Below, one piece after another: positions 43,145-50,959 of a stretch of 64,000 nt of DNA. The notes under the pieces were generated by a model. The model was not told where the DNA came from. It worked only from the letters and a program-made list of their open reading frames with translations, and ran no database searches. Source of the DNA: Mycobacterium sp. Aquia_213 (GTDB taxonomy: Bacteria; Actinomycetota; Actinomycetes; Mycobacteriales; Mycobacteriaceae); contig NZ_CP113116.1 of NCBI RefSeq assembly GCF_026625985.1, positions 806,001-870,000 of the forward strand, read 5' to 3'. Numbering within the stretch: the first letter of the stretch is position 1; each line of letters starts with the position of its first letter. A program made the translations under genes and the position numbers.

Positions 43145-44247
43145 TCCTTCCCGAGGTCGAGAAGCCGGCGGGCGATGATGTTGCGCTGAATCTCGGCGGT
43201 ACCGCCGTAAATGGTCGACGCACGCGAATACAGATACTCCGAGCGCCACGGCGTCTCGTCGAGCTCCAGGGTGCCGGGCAGCAGATCGCGGACGGTGTCG
43301 TAAAGCCGCTGCTCGGCGCCGGCCAACAGCACCTTGTCGATCGAGGTGTCGGGGCCCAGGCGCGCGCCGTCGCGCAGCCGGTACTGGGTGGCGCGGGACC
43401 GGCAGCGCAGCGTATGCAGTGCGAGATAGGCTGCGCCCAGCTCGAATTCATCGTGGCCGCTGTGCTGGCTGCCGCCGGATACCTCGGCGATGAGGTCGTC
43501 GAATCGGGAGTAGAGGTAGGCGATCCGCTGCCAAAAGCAGGTGGACCGCTCGAAGGGGAGCAGGTCCATCGCGAGCCGCCAGCCGTCGCCCGGCTTGCCC
43601 AGCATCCGGCTCGATGGGATCACCACATCGTCGTAGTACACCTCGCAGAACTCGTCGACGCCGTGCATCGTGCGTAGTGGGCGGACGGTGATGCCGGGGG
43701 TGTCCAGGTCGACGAAGAACGCGGTGATGCCGTCATGGCCGGGCCCGGTGCGGGTGAGCAGGATGCAGCGGGTGGAAAACTGCGCGAAGCTGGTCCAGAC
43801 CTTCTGCCCGTTGACGATCCAGTTGTCGCCGTCCTGAACCGCCCGGGTGGTCAGCGACGCCAGGTCGCTGCCCGAGCCCGGCTCGGAAAAGCCTTGGCAC
43901 CATTGCTCTTCACCGCGCAGCAGTCGCGGCACCATTTCGGCGGCGAGTTCTACGGGGGCGTAATCGATCATCGTGGGTGTGAGCACCTCGAGCATCGAAT
44001 ACGGGCCGGGCTCGGCAAGGCGGCGGCCCACCACTTCTTCGCCGACGATCGCGCGCAGCACCGCCGGCCCGCCCAATCCGCCGACTTCTACCGGCCACCC
44101 GTAGCGCATCCAATCGGCGTCGTACAGCGCCCGGCTAACCCGCAGGAATTGCTGCATATGGCCCTGCAGCGAGTGATCGGGGCCGGGCGTTAAGTCGTTC
44201 TCGTCGAGCCACTTTCGCAGACCCGCCCGGAACTCCTCGACATTCAC
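43141..44247 (-). CDS. Acyl-CoA dehydrogenase, long subunit
   Basis: 368 residues. WCQGFSEPGSGSDLASLTT, VWTSFAQFSTRC and IYGGTAEIQRNIIARRLLDLGKE mark the three ACAD domains. The GTG start at 44247 overlaps the SnoaL-like gene stop (GTGA). The long subunit here and that at 2634 share unusually similar flavin signatures, suggesting paralogous pairs that work on successive or alternative substrates (inference). Should pass electrons to ETF. Confidence 0.87.
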   Translation of the reverse strand: MNVEEFRAGLRKWLDENDLTPGPDHSLQGHMQQFLRVSRALYDADWMRYGWPVEVGGLGGPAVLRAIVGEEVVGRRLAEPGPYSMLEVLTPTMIDYAPVELAAEMVPRLLRGEEQWCQGFSEPGSGSDLASLTTRAVQDGDNWIVNGQKVWTSFAQFSTRCILLTRTGPGHDGITAFFVDLDTPGITVRPLRTMHGVDEFCEVYYDDVVIPSSRMLGKPGDGWRLAMDLLPFERSTCFWQRIAYLYSRFDDLIAEVSGGSQHSGHDEFELGAAYLALHTLRCRSRATQYRLRDGARLGPDTSIDKVLLAGAEQRLYDTVRDLLPGTLELDETPWRSEYLYSRASTIYGGTAEIQRNIIARRLLDLGKE

Positions 44248-44678
44248 GGGGTGGGGCGGCCGATGGCGTGCGGTCGCCCGGAGTCGTGTACGCCGCTGCG
44301 GCGGATGAATGTCATGGCGCGGGTCTTGAGTCGCCATCCCTCCGCGGTCCGCGAGTAGGTGTCGCGGTAGTAGCCGATCCGCATGTCGTGCGTGGAGCCG
44401 TCGATGAAGCACAGCGGCTGGGTGCCGCTCGCCGAATCACCGTCGATGTTTTCCACCAGGGCAGTCCCGGTGAGGAACAAGCCCTTTGGCGCGGCGGCCA
44501 CCAACTCCGGGAACTTGTCCAACTTGTAGGTGGAGCCGAACGCGCTGTAGGTGCCGTCGGGCGTGAACACGCCGATCAGACCGTCGATGTCTTCCTGGGT
44601 GATGGTGACGGCGTAGCGGGCGAGTAGCTGCTGGATCTCGACCAGGTCGTCAATTCTGGTTGGCTGATTTGTCGACAT
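44244..44678 (-). CDS. SnoaL-like (NTF2 fold) protein
   Basis: 144 residues. IDDLVEIQQLLARYAVTITQEDIDGLIGVFTPDGTY is the typical start of SnoaL_4 proteins, and DMRIGYYRDTYSRTAEGWRLKTRAMTFIRR (in parts) the end of the cone-shaped fold. Members are isomerases, hydratases or ring-hydroxylating dioxygenase small subunits. The last possibility is attractive, since a Rieske alpha subunit is in the same operon without a classical beta subunit. Overlaps the amidohydrolase by 29 nt. Confidence 0.8.
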   Translation of the reverse strand: MSTNQPTRIDDLVEIQQLLARYAVTITQEDIDGLIGVFTPDGTYSAFGSTYKLDKFPELVAAAPKGLFLTGTALVENIDGDSASGTQPLCFIDGSTHDMRIGYYRDTYSRTAEGWRLKTRAMTFIRRSGVHDSGRPHAIGRPTP

Positions 44679-45888
44679 AGACCTTGCCGCCTTTCATGAC
44701 AAAGCTGACGTTGCGAGTAACCGTGATGTCTTCCAACGGGTTTCCGGGTACCGCGATGATATCGGCAAGCTGACCTTCCGCGAGCCGGCCCCGGTCGGTC
44801 GAGTTGATCAGCTCGGCCGCGGTCGTCGTGGCCGCCCGCAGCACCGCCAACGGCGGCATGCCCCACTCGACGAGCGTGACCAGCTCGTCCGCGTTGCGGC
44901 CGTGCGGTATCGCGGGCGCGTCGGTACCGACCGCGATCTTCACGCCGGCCTCGTAGGCGGCCTTGATCGATGTCTTCGCCTTCGGGAACATCTCGGCGGC
45001 CTTGTCCTGCAACTCCTTCGGAGCGCGGGACACGTCCATCGCCTCGGCGAGCCTGCGGGTGGTCACCAGGAACCGGTCGTTGTCCACCAGCATCTGGATG
45101 GCCTCGTCGTCCATCAGGAAGCCGTGCTCGATGCAGTCGATACCGCACGCGACCGCGTGTTTGACCGCTTCCGCCCCATGGGTGTGCGCTGCGACGCGTA
45201 ACCCGCGCCGGTGCGCCTCGTCGACGATCGCGCGCAGTTCTTCATCTGAATAATGTTGTGCGCCGGCCTCACCCGTCAACGACATCACGCCGCCGGAAAC
45301 ACACACCTTGATCAATTGGGCGCCGTGCTTGATCTGGTACCGCACGGCCTTGCGGACCTCGTCGACGCCGTTGGCGATGCCCTCTTCGACCGTGAGCTCA
45401 AGTGCGCCCGGCATGAATGCGGCGAACATCGTCGGGTCCAGGTGACCGCCGGTCGGCGTGATCGCGTGGCCGGCCGGGACGATGCGGGGCCCGTCGATCC
45501 ACCCCGCGTCGATGGCCTTGCCCAGGGCGACGTCGAGCAGGTAGCCGCCGGTCTTGACGAACAGGCCCAGGTTGCGCACGGTGGTGAAGCCGGCGCGCAG
45601 CGTGCGCCGGGCGTTGCCGACCGCGCGCAGCACCCGCGTCGGAGGATCGTCCTGCACCTGGGACAGCCCTGGCGTCTCGCCGCGCCCGCCCATCAGGAGG
45701 TTGACCTCCATGTCCATCAGGCCCGGCAACAGGATCGCCTCGCCGAGGTCGATGACAGTGTCTTCTGGGCCCGTCGGGCCCGAGCCCCCGACGCCGACGA
45801 TCCGGTCGTCCTCGATCTTCAGGATGCCCGGCCGAACGATCTCACCGGCGTCGACGTCGAGCAGCCCGGCGGCCTTGAGCGTCAGCAC
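44650..45888 (-). CDS. Amidohydrolase (imidazolonepropionase-like) lacking the first metal motif
   Basis: 412 residues with the composite beta-sandwich/TIM-barrel layout. The usual H-x-H after LLPGLxD is replaced by Glu61-Val-Asn63 (LPGLMDMEVN). Later residues are kept: Lys in LIKVCVSGG, His in RVAAHTHG and CIEHGF, Asp in VGTDAPAIPHG. It may bind one metal, or have another function. GTG at 45888. The operon position between Rieske and ACAD genes suggests action on a ring-opened intermediate. Confidence 0.78.
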   Translation of the reverse strand: MLTLKAAGLLDVDAGEIVRPGILKIEDDRIVGVGGSGPTGPEDTVIDLGEAILLPGLMDMEVNLLMGGRGETPGLSQVQDDPPTRVLRAVGNARRTLRAGFTTVRNLGLFVKTGGYLLDVALGKAIDAGWIDGPRIVPAGHAITPTGGHLDPTMFAAFMPGALELTVEEGIANGVDEVRKAVRYQIKHGAQLIKVCVSGGVMSLTGEAGAQHYSDEELRAIVDEAHRRGLRVAAHTHGAEAVKHAVACGIDCIEHGFLMDDEAIQMLVDNDRFLVTTRRLAEAMDVSRAPKELQDKAAEMFPKAKTSIKAAYEAGVKIAVGTDAPAIPHGRNADELVTLVEWGMPPLAVLRAATTTAAELINSTDRGRLAEGQLADIIAVPGNPLEDITVTRNVSFVMKGGKVYVDKSANQN

Positions 45889-45891
45889 CGC

Positions 45892-46215
45892 TTAGATCAC
45901 CGGCTCCCGAAGGACTTCAACCCATGCCGCGCCACTGTCCGGGACGCGCGGCTGCTTCCATGCCTCGATCGGGAAGGACACCATCACCAGCGACTGCATG
46001 ATGTGCATCAGAGTTTTCGCGTCCTCGGGTAGGTCGTCCAACGGGAACTTATCGCAGTACGCGATCACATCATTCAGCAACGGGAACGCGACGTTGTAGA
46101 ACTCCTGCATCTGGGGCATCGTCGACGCCAGCCGCTTGGCGTAACGCTCGGGCTCGGTGGCCAGATCCCAATCCAAATACGGCTCCAGGGCCGCGAATTC
46201 AGACGGTAGCGACAT
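45892..46215 (-). CDS. Small protein of the Rieske operon, unknown function
   Basis: 107 residues, cytosolic, acidic, rich in aromatic residues, beginning SLPSEFAALEPYLDWDLATEPERYAK. No known motif was recognised. It starts 17 nt inside the end of the Rieske gene and ends 3 nt before the amidohydrolase start, so translation is tightly coupled. It might be a partner or assembly subunit of the oxygenase. Codon use looks like that of its neighbours, so it is a real gene in my view. Confidence 0.75.
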   Translation of the reverse strand: MSLPSEFAALEPYLDWDLATEPERYAKRLASTMPQMQEFYNVAFPLLNDVIAYCDKFPLDDLPEDAKTLMHIMQSLVMVSFPIEAWKQPRVPDSGAAWVEVLREPVI

Positions 46216-47476
46216 TGCGCTGGTGCTCCTTGACGTAGTTGGCGGTCGTATGGTGCAGATGGCGGATCAAGACTTCCTGGTCGCACAGCAGGAACTCCTT
46301 GACGGCCCGGGTGCCGATCATGGTCTGGGTGGCTTCCAGGGTGTTGGCATCCTGCAACGCGTACTCCTTGAACGTCACCGCGGCCAACTCCTGCGCCAAT
46401 CGCTCCCGCGCGTTCTTCGGCGGAACGAAATACAGCGACGACTCGAAGATGTGCTTGTCGACCGCGGTCGGCCAGTAGTGGTAGGTCAGGTACCAGCCCG
46501 GCTCCCAGATCAGCAGCATGAAGTTCGGGTAGAACAGCCACGAGTCGATGCCCCACTGCGGCACCCGCTTCACGTTGACGCCCGGCGGCAACTCCAGGTT
46601 CTGGATGATCTCCGGCTTGTCCCACGGCCCGAACAGACCGCTGCGCAGCACCTGGTCCAACGGCTTGACCATGGACATGTCCGGGGGCGGCGCCTGACCA
46701 CCCCAGGTGGACTGCAGGTTGTGCGGGCCGGCCAACTCGTAGTGCAGCGCCTCGTAGCCGAACTTCTGGATCTTGGCGGCTTCTTCCTTGGTGTACTGCC
46801 CCTGGTGCAGGATCGGCGCGTGGTAGAACTCGACGAACGCGTCGATGAACAGTTTCCAGTTGCTGCCGACCTCGGCCCGGTAGGAGTAGGTCTCGGTCAT
46901 CTCGCCGAAGGGGTAGCCCTCGATGCTCTTCGCCAGCGGCCCGAGGTAGTCGATCAGCGGCGCCGCGTTGTCGTCGAAGTTGATGAAGATGAAGCCTTCC
47001 CACACCTCGCAACGAACGGCTGCCAGGCCGTAGTTGCCCTTGTCCAGGTTGAAGAACTCGTCTTCCTGCTGGACGAAGGTCAAATCGCCGTCCAGGCTGT
47101 AGCGCCAGGCGTGGTACTTGCAGGTGAACTGCCGGCAGGTGCCGGAGGTCTCTTCGTTGGGAAAGTCGTTCCACACCAACTTGTTTCCGCGGTGCCGGCA
47201 GACGTTGTGATACGCCTTGACGGTCCCGTCCTTGGTCTTGGTGATGATCACCGACGTGCCCTTGCCGGCCGACGGCAGTTCCCGGGTGAAGTAGCTGCCG
47301 GTCTTGGGGAGTCGCTCGACCCGGCCGACGTTCAGCCAGGTCTTCTTGAAGACCGCATCACGCTCGGCCTCGAAGAAGGCCGGATCGATCGAGTCGGTGT
47401 AATCGACCGGCGCGGTTCCCAGGTCGGGATAGTTTTCTGTCCAGCTGCCGACAGCCGGCTTGGGGAAATGAGCCAC
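46199..47476 (-). CDS. Rieske non-haem iron oxygenase, alpha subunit
   Basis: 425 residues. Rieske [2Fe-2S] ligands are in CRHRGN and CKYHAW, about 23 residues apart between motifs. The catalytic domain has FIDAFVEFYHAPILH, which supplies the two His and the bridging acid of the mononuclear iron. It should hydroxylate a ring or alkyl carbon using electrons from a ferredoxin and reductase that are not in this operon; the partial 2Fe-2S ferredoxin at the left edge, under the same palindrome, is a candidate. GTG at 47476. Confidence 0.9.
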   Translation of the reverse strand: MAHFPKPAVGSWTENYPDLGTAPVDYTDSIDPAFFEAERDAVFKKTWLNVGRVERLPKTGSYFTRELPSAGKGTSVIITKTKDGTVKAYHNVCRHRGNKLVWNDFPNEETSGTCRQFTCKYHAWRYSLDGDLTFVQQEDEFFNLDKGNYGLAAVRCEVWEGFIFINFDDNAAPLIDYLGPLAKSIEGYPFGEMTETYSYRAEVGSNWKLFIDAFVEFYHAPILHQGQYTKEEAAKIQKFGYEALHYELAGPHNLQSTWGGQAPPPDMSMVKPLDQVLRSGLFGPWDKPEIIQNLELPPGVNVKRVPQWGIDSWLFYPNFMLLIWEPGWYLTYHYWPTAVDKHIFESSLYFVPPKNARERLAQELAAVTFKEYALQDANTLEATQTMIGTRAVKEFLLCDQEVLIRHLHHTTANYVKEHQRNVATV

Positions 47477-47497
47477 GGTTCTACCTCTCTGATCCGT

Positions 47498-48007
47498 CTA
47501 GTGGTGCTCGAGCTGTATGCCGAAAGTGTTGAAAGCCATGGCCAGCAAGGCGTAACAGCCGACCGTGAAGACGAAATCCATGCGCTGCTGGTCGTTGAGC
47601 CGCTCGCCGAGTGCCGCCCACGTTTCGTCGGACAGTTGCGATTTCTCGTCCAGCTCGTCGACCGCGGTGAGCACCGTACGGTCGAACTCGTCGGATGCCT
47701 CGCCGCGTTTGACGGCGTCGATCTGCTCGTCGGTGATGCCGGCGTCCCTGGCCATGCTGACGTGGTGCGACCACTCGTAGGCGGAGTCGCGACGGTGCGC
47801 GACTCGCAGGATGGCCAGTTCGCGGATGCGGGTCGGCAGCGTGGATGTCATCAACAGATGGACGTTGAACCGGAGAAACGCCTTGGCCAACGCCGGATGG
47901 TGAGCCAGTGTGCTGAGCGCGTTGTTGGTGTCTGCGCCACGCATTGCCGAGAGGGCCTGCTGGGTAGCCTCGTCCCACTGATCCGCGGGCAGCGGCGGCA
48001 AGCGCAT
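47498..48007 (-). CDS. Carboxymuconolactone decarboxylase (CMD)-family protein
   Basis: 169 residues, all-helical. The block RIRELAILRVAHRRDSAYEWSHHVSMA (in parts) is the CMD/AhpD core. The Cys pair of AhpD peroxidases is absent and His-His is present, as in CMD-type lyases or hydrolases. First gene of the seven-gene operon. ATG at 48007 is chosen because the longer frame to 48046 would include the palindrome at 48030-48044, which lies just 23 bp upstream. Confidence 0.83.
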   Translation of the reverse strand: MRLPPLPADQWDEATQQALSAMRGADTNNALSTLAHHPALAKAFLRFNVHLLMTSTLPTRIRELAILRVAHRRDSAYEWSHHVSMARDAGITDEQIDAVKRGEASDEFDRTVLTAVDELDEKSQLSDETWAALGERLNDQQRMDFVFTVGCYALLAMAFNTFGIQLEHH

Positions 48008-48029
48008 CGACGGTGTCCTCTCGGCGAAA

Positions 48030-48044
48030 GAGAATTGGATTCTC
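48030..48044. promoter_or_regulatory. Palindromic operator GAGAAT-TGG-ATTCTC (copy 5)
   Basis: Perfect 6+3+6 inverted repeat 23 bp before the CMD start, close enough to block RNA polymerase or an early transcript of the Rieske operon. Same arms as the other four copies. Confidence 0.72.
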
Positions 48045-48425
48045 ATTTACAACTAACAGACTTGCATGATTCGCTCGGTTGGTCAATGCCAGCGGGTAGT
48101 GATCCGCTGCTGGGCCACCCGCGTGCCGCTTCGGGCCGGCTTATCGACGGTCCGGGCGACACCATCGGGCCGTGAGTGAACAAATTTTTGGTTTTTTCTT
48201 TGGTCGCAAGCCCGGTGCTGGCATTTCCGTGATCGCGTAGTCGCACGTGAGAGGGCCATCCGCGCCAAGATGAGGTATACCGGAACAGTGCCCGTATTTG
48301 CCCGGCCGGCCCGGTGGATGTTGATTCTCACCTGGCGAGAAGCTAGTTTTCAGAGGTAGCGGGGCGAGCCGACAGCCAGCGTCCTGGAAGCAGACTGCAC
48401 GTGGATCCGATGGAGGAAGAAGCTC
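48045..48425. other. Divergent intergenic stretch, 381 bp
   Basis: Lies between the Rieske operon and the amidohydrolase operon. It contains an AT-rich tract near 48180-48203 (AAATTTTTGGTTTTTTCTTT), strikingly unlike the surrounding DNA. A loose inverted repeat TTCTC-N7-GAGAA is at 48325-48341, 85 bp before the ATG at 48426. No gene was recognised. Confidence 0.5.
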
Positions 48426-49724
48426 ATGAACAAAGAAGACATGATGCTGATCAGCGTCGACGACCACACTGTCGAGCCACCCGACATGTTCAAGAACAAC
48501 TTGCCGAAGAAGTACCAGGACGACGCGCCTCGGCTGGTGCACAACGATGACGGCTCGGACATGTGGAAGTTCCGCGACACGGTCATCCCGAACGTCGCGC
48601 TGAACGCCGTCGCCGGCCGGCCCAAGGAAGAGTACGGAATCGAGCCGACGGGTCTCGACGAGATCCGGCCGGGTTGTTACAACGTCGACGAACGCGTCAA
48701 GGACATGAATGCCGGCGGCATTCTGGCCTCGATCTGCTTCCCGTCGTTCCCGGGCTTCGCCGGGCGGCTGTTCGCCACCGACGACCACGACTTCTCGGTC
48801 GCGCTGGTGCAGGCTTACAACGACTGGCACATCGACGAGTGGTGCGGCGCCTACCCGGCACGGTTCATCCCGATGGCGATCCCGGTGATCTGGGATGCCG
48901 AGGCGTGCGCCGCGGAGGTGCGCCGGGTGTCGAAGAAGGGCGTGCACGCGCTGACCTTCACCGAGAACCCGGCCGCGATGGGCTACCCCAGCTTCCACAA
49001 CGATTACTGGACGCCGTTGTGGAAAGCCTTGGTGGACACCGACACCGTCATGAACGTGCACATCGGATCGTCGGGCCGGCTCGCCATCACCGCGCCGGAC
49101 GCGCCGATGGACGTGATGATCACGCTGCAGCCGATGAACATCGTGCAGGCGGCTGCGGACCTGCTCTGGTCCAAGCCGATCAAGGAGTACCCGGACCTGA
49201 AGATCGCCCTGTCCGAGGGCGGAACCGGCTGGATCCCCTACTTCCTGGAGCGTGCCGACCGCACCTACGAGATGCACTCCACCTGGACCCACCAGGACTT
49301 CAAAGGGAAGCTGCCCAGCGAGGTCTTCCGCGAGCACTTCCTGACCTGTTTCATCAGCGACAAGGTCGGCGTCGCGCTGCGCAACATGATCGGCATCGAC
49401 AACATCTGCTGGGAAGCCGACTACCCGCACAGCGACTCGATGTGGCCGGGAGCGCCCGAAGAGCTGTGGGATGTGTTGAGCCTCAACGATGTTCCGGACG
49501 ACGAAATCAACAAGATGACTTACGAGAACGCCATGCGGTGGTACTCGTTCGACCCGTTCACCCATATCCCGCGTGAGCAGGCTACTGTCGGCGCGTTGCG
49601 CAAGGCCGCCGAGGGACACGACGTGTCCATCAAGGCGGCGGGCCACGACAAGGACAGCAGGGCGGGTTCTTCATTCGCGGACTTTGCCGCCAACGCGAAA
49701 GCGCTGAGCGGCAACAAGGATTGA
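48426..49724 (+). CDS. Amidohydrolase family 2 (ACMSD-like metal hydrolase)
   Basis: 432 residues. Metal motif ISVDDHTVEPPDMF near the N-terminus, HIGSS in the centre, SEGGTGWIPYFLERAD, and WEADYPHSDSMWP with the catalytic Asp. It resembles the gene at 29884 in order of motifs. These enzymes decarboxylate or hydrolyse acids derived from rings. The C-terminal 50 residues are a charged extension. First gene of an operon with ACAD, crotonase and thiolase, opposite the Rieske operon. Confidence 0.82.
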   Translation: MNKEDMMLISVDDHTVEPPDMFKNNLPKKYQDDAPRLVHNDDGSDMWKFRDTVIPNVALNAVAGRPKEEYGIEPTGLDEIRPGCYNVDERVKDMNAGGILASICFPSFPGFAGRLFATDDHDFSVALVQAYNDWHIDEWCGAYPARFIPMAIPVIWDAEACAAEVRRVSKKGVHALTFTENPAAMGYPSFHNDYWTPLWKALVDTDTVMNVHIGSSGRLAITAPDAPMDVMITLQPMNIVQAAADLLWSKPIKEYPDLKIALSEGGTGWIPYFLERADRTYEMHSTWTHQDFKGKLPSEVFREHFLTCFISDKVGVALRNMIGIDNICWEADYPHSDSMWPGAPEELWDVLSLNDVPDDEINKMTYENAMRWYSFDPFTHIPREQATVGALRKAAEGHDVSIKAAGHDKDSRAGSSFADFAANAKALSGNKD

Positions 49725-49777
49725 GCCTCATCGGAACGCAGGCGCGCCGGTGCAGGTCGACTAAAGGAGATTGAGCA

Positions 49778-50959
49778 GTGCCCGGCGACGGAATGAATTT
49801 TGAGCTGACCGATGACCAGGAGCTGATCCGTAAGTCGGTCGCCGAACTGGCGCGCAAATTCGACGATCAGTACTGGATGGAGAAGGACCAGGCGCACGAA
49901 TTTCCGACGGAGTTCTATCGAGCCATAGCCGACGGCGGCTGGCTCGGCATGACGATTCCGACGGAGTACGGCGGCCATGGCCTCGGAATCACCGAGGCCA
50001 CACTGCTGCTCGAAGAGGTCGCCAAGTCCGGCGGCGCGATGAACGCCGCCAGCGCGATCCACCTGTCGATCTTCGGCATGCAGCCGGTCGTCGTGCACGG
50101 CTCCGACGAACTCAAGGCCCGCACCTTGCCCACGGTCGCCAATGGCGATGTGCACATCTGCTTCGGGGTCACCGAACCCGGTGCCGGGCTTGACACTTCG
50201 CGCATCACCACGTTCGCCAAACGCGATGGAGACAAGTACATCGTCAATGGCCGCAAGGTGTGGATCTCCAAGGCGATGGAGTCCGACAAGATCCTGCTGC
50301 TCACCCGCACCAAGAGCTACGACGAGGTGGCCAAGAAGACCGACGGGATGACGCTGTTCCTCACCGACCTCGATCGCAGTCGCATCGATATCCGCCCGAT
50401 CCGCAAGATGGGCCGCAACGCCGTCAGCTCCAACGAGTTGTTCATCGACAATCTCGAAGTACCGGTCGAGGACCGGGTTGGCGACGAAGGTAAGGGATTT
50501 CAGTACATTCTCGACGGCCTGAATCCCGAGCGGATGCTGATCGCGGCCGAGGCGCTGGGCATCGGCCGGGTGGCACTCGAAAAAGCGGTGAAGTACGGCA
50601 ACGAGCGTGAGGTCTTCGGCCGGCCGATCGGCATGAACCAGGGCCTGCAGTTCCCGCTCGCGGATTCGCTGGCCCACCTCGACGCCGCCGAGCTGATGTT
50701 GCGCAAAGCCACGTGGTTATACGACAACGGCAAACCCTGTGGGCGCGAGGCGAATACCGCGAAGTATCTGTGTGCCGATGCGGGCTTCACCGCCGCGGAC
50801 CGGGCGTTGCAGACGCACGGCGGCATGGGTTACGCGGAGGAGTACCACATCACGCGCTACTTCCGTGAGGCGCGATTGATGAAGATCGCACCGGTCAGCC
50901 AGGAGATGATCCTGAACTTCCTGGGAGCCAATGTCCTGAAATTGCCGAGGAGCTATTGA
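49778..50959 (+). CDS. Acyl-CoA dehydrogenase
   Basis: 393 residues. CFGVTEPGAGLDTSRITT for flavin contacts, then VWISKAMESDK, FGRPIGMNQGLQFPLADSLAHLDAA and QTHGGMGYAEEYHITRYFREARLMKIAP. Full-length, homotetramer-type ACAD. GTG at 49778 follows AAAGGAG. Its stop overlaps the crotonase start by 4 nt. It likely catalyses the first oxidation in the cycle completed by the next two genes. Confidence 0.9.
   Translation: MPGDGMNFELTDDQELIRKSVAELARKFDDQYWMEKDQAHEFPTEFYRAIADGGWLGMTIPTEYGGHGLGITEATLLLEEVAKSGGAMNAASAIHLSIFGMQPVVVHGSDELKARTLPTVANGDVHICFGVTEPGAGLDTSRITTFAKRDGDKYIVNGRKVWISKAMESDKILLLTRTKSYDEVAKKTDGMTLFLTDLDRSRIDIRPIRKMGRNAVSSNELFIDNLEVPVEDRVGDEGKGFQYILDGLNPERMLIAAEALGIGRVALEKAVKYGNEREVFGRPIGMNQGLQFPLADSLAHLDAAELMLRKATWLYDNGKPCGREANTAKYLCADAGFTAADRALQTHGGMGYAEEYHITRYFREARLMKIAPVSQEMILNFLGANVLKLPRSY

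Noticed and set aside
46157..48175. 672-codon plus-strand frame opposite the Rieske operon
   Set aside because: It is a shadow of the minus-strand operon: the minus proteins have clear Rieske, CMD and small-protein sequences, and the plus frame has no recognisable motif.
48141..49646. 501-codon minus frame opposite the amidohydrolase
   Set aside because: Repetitive Arg/Val/His composition typical of antisense in high-GC DNA; the plus strand encodes a clear metal hydrolase.
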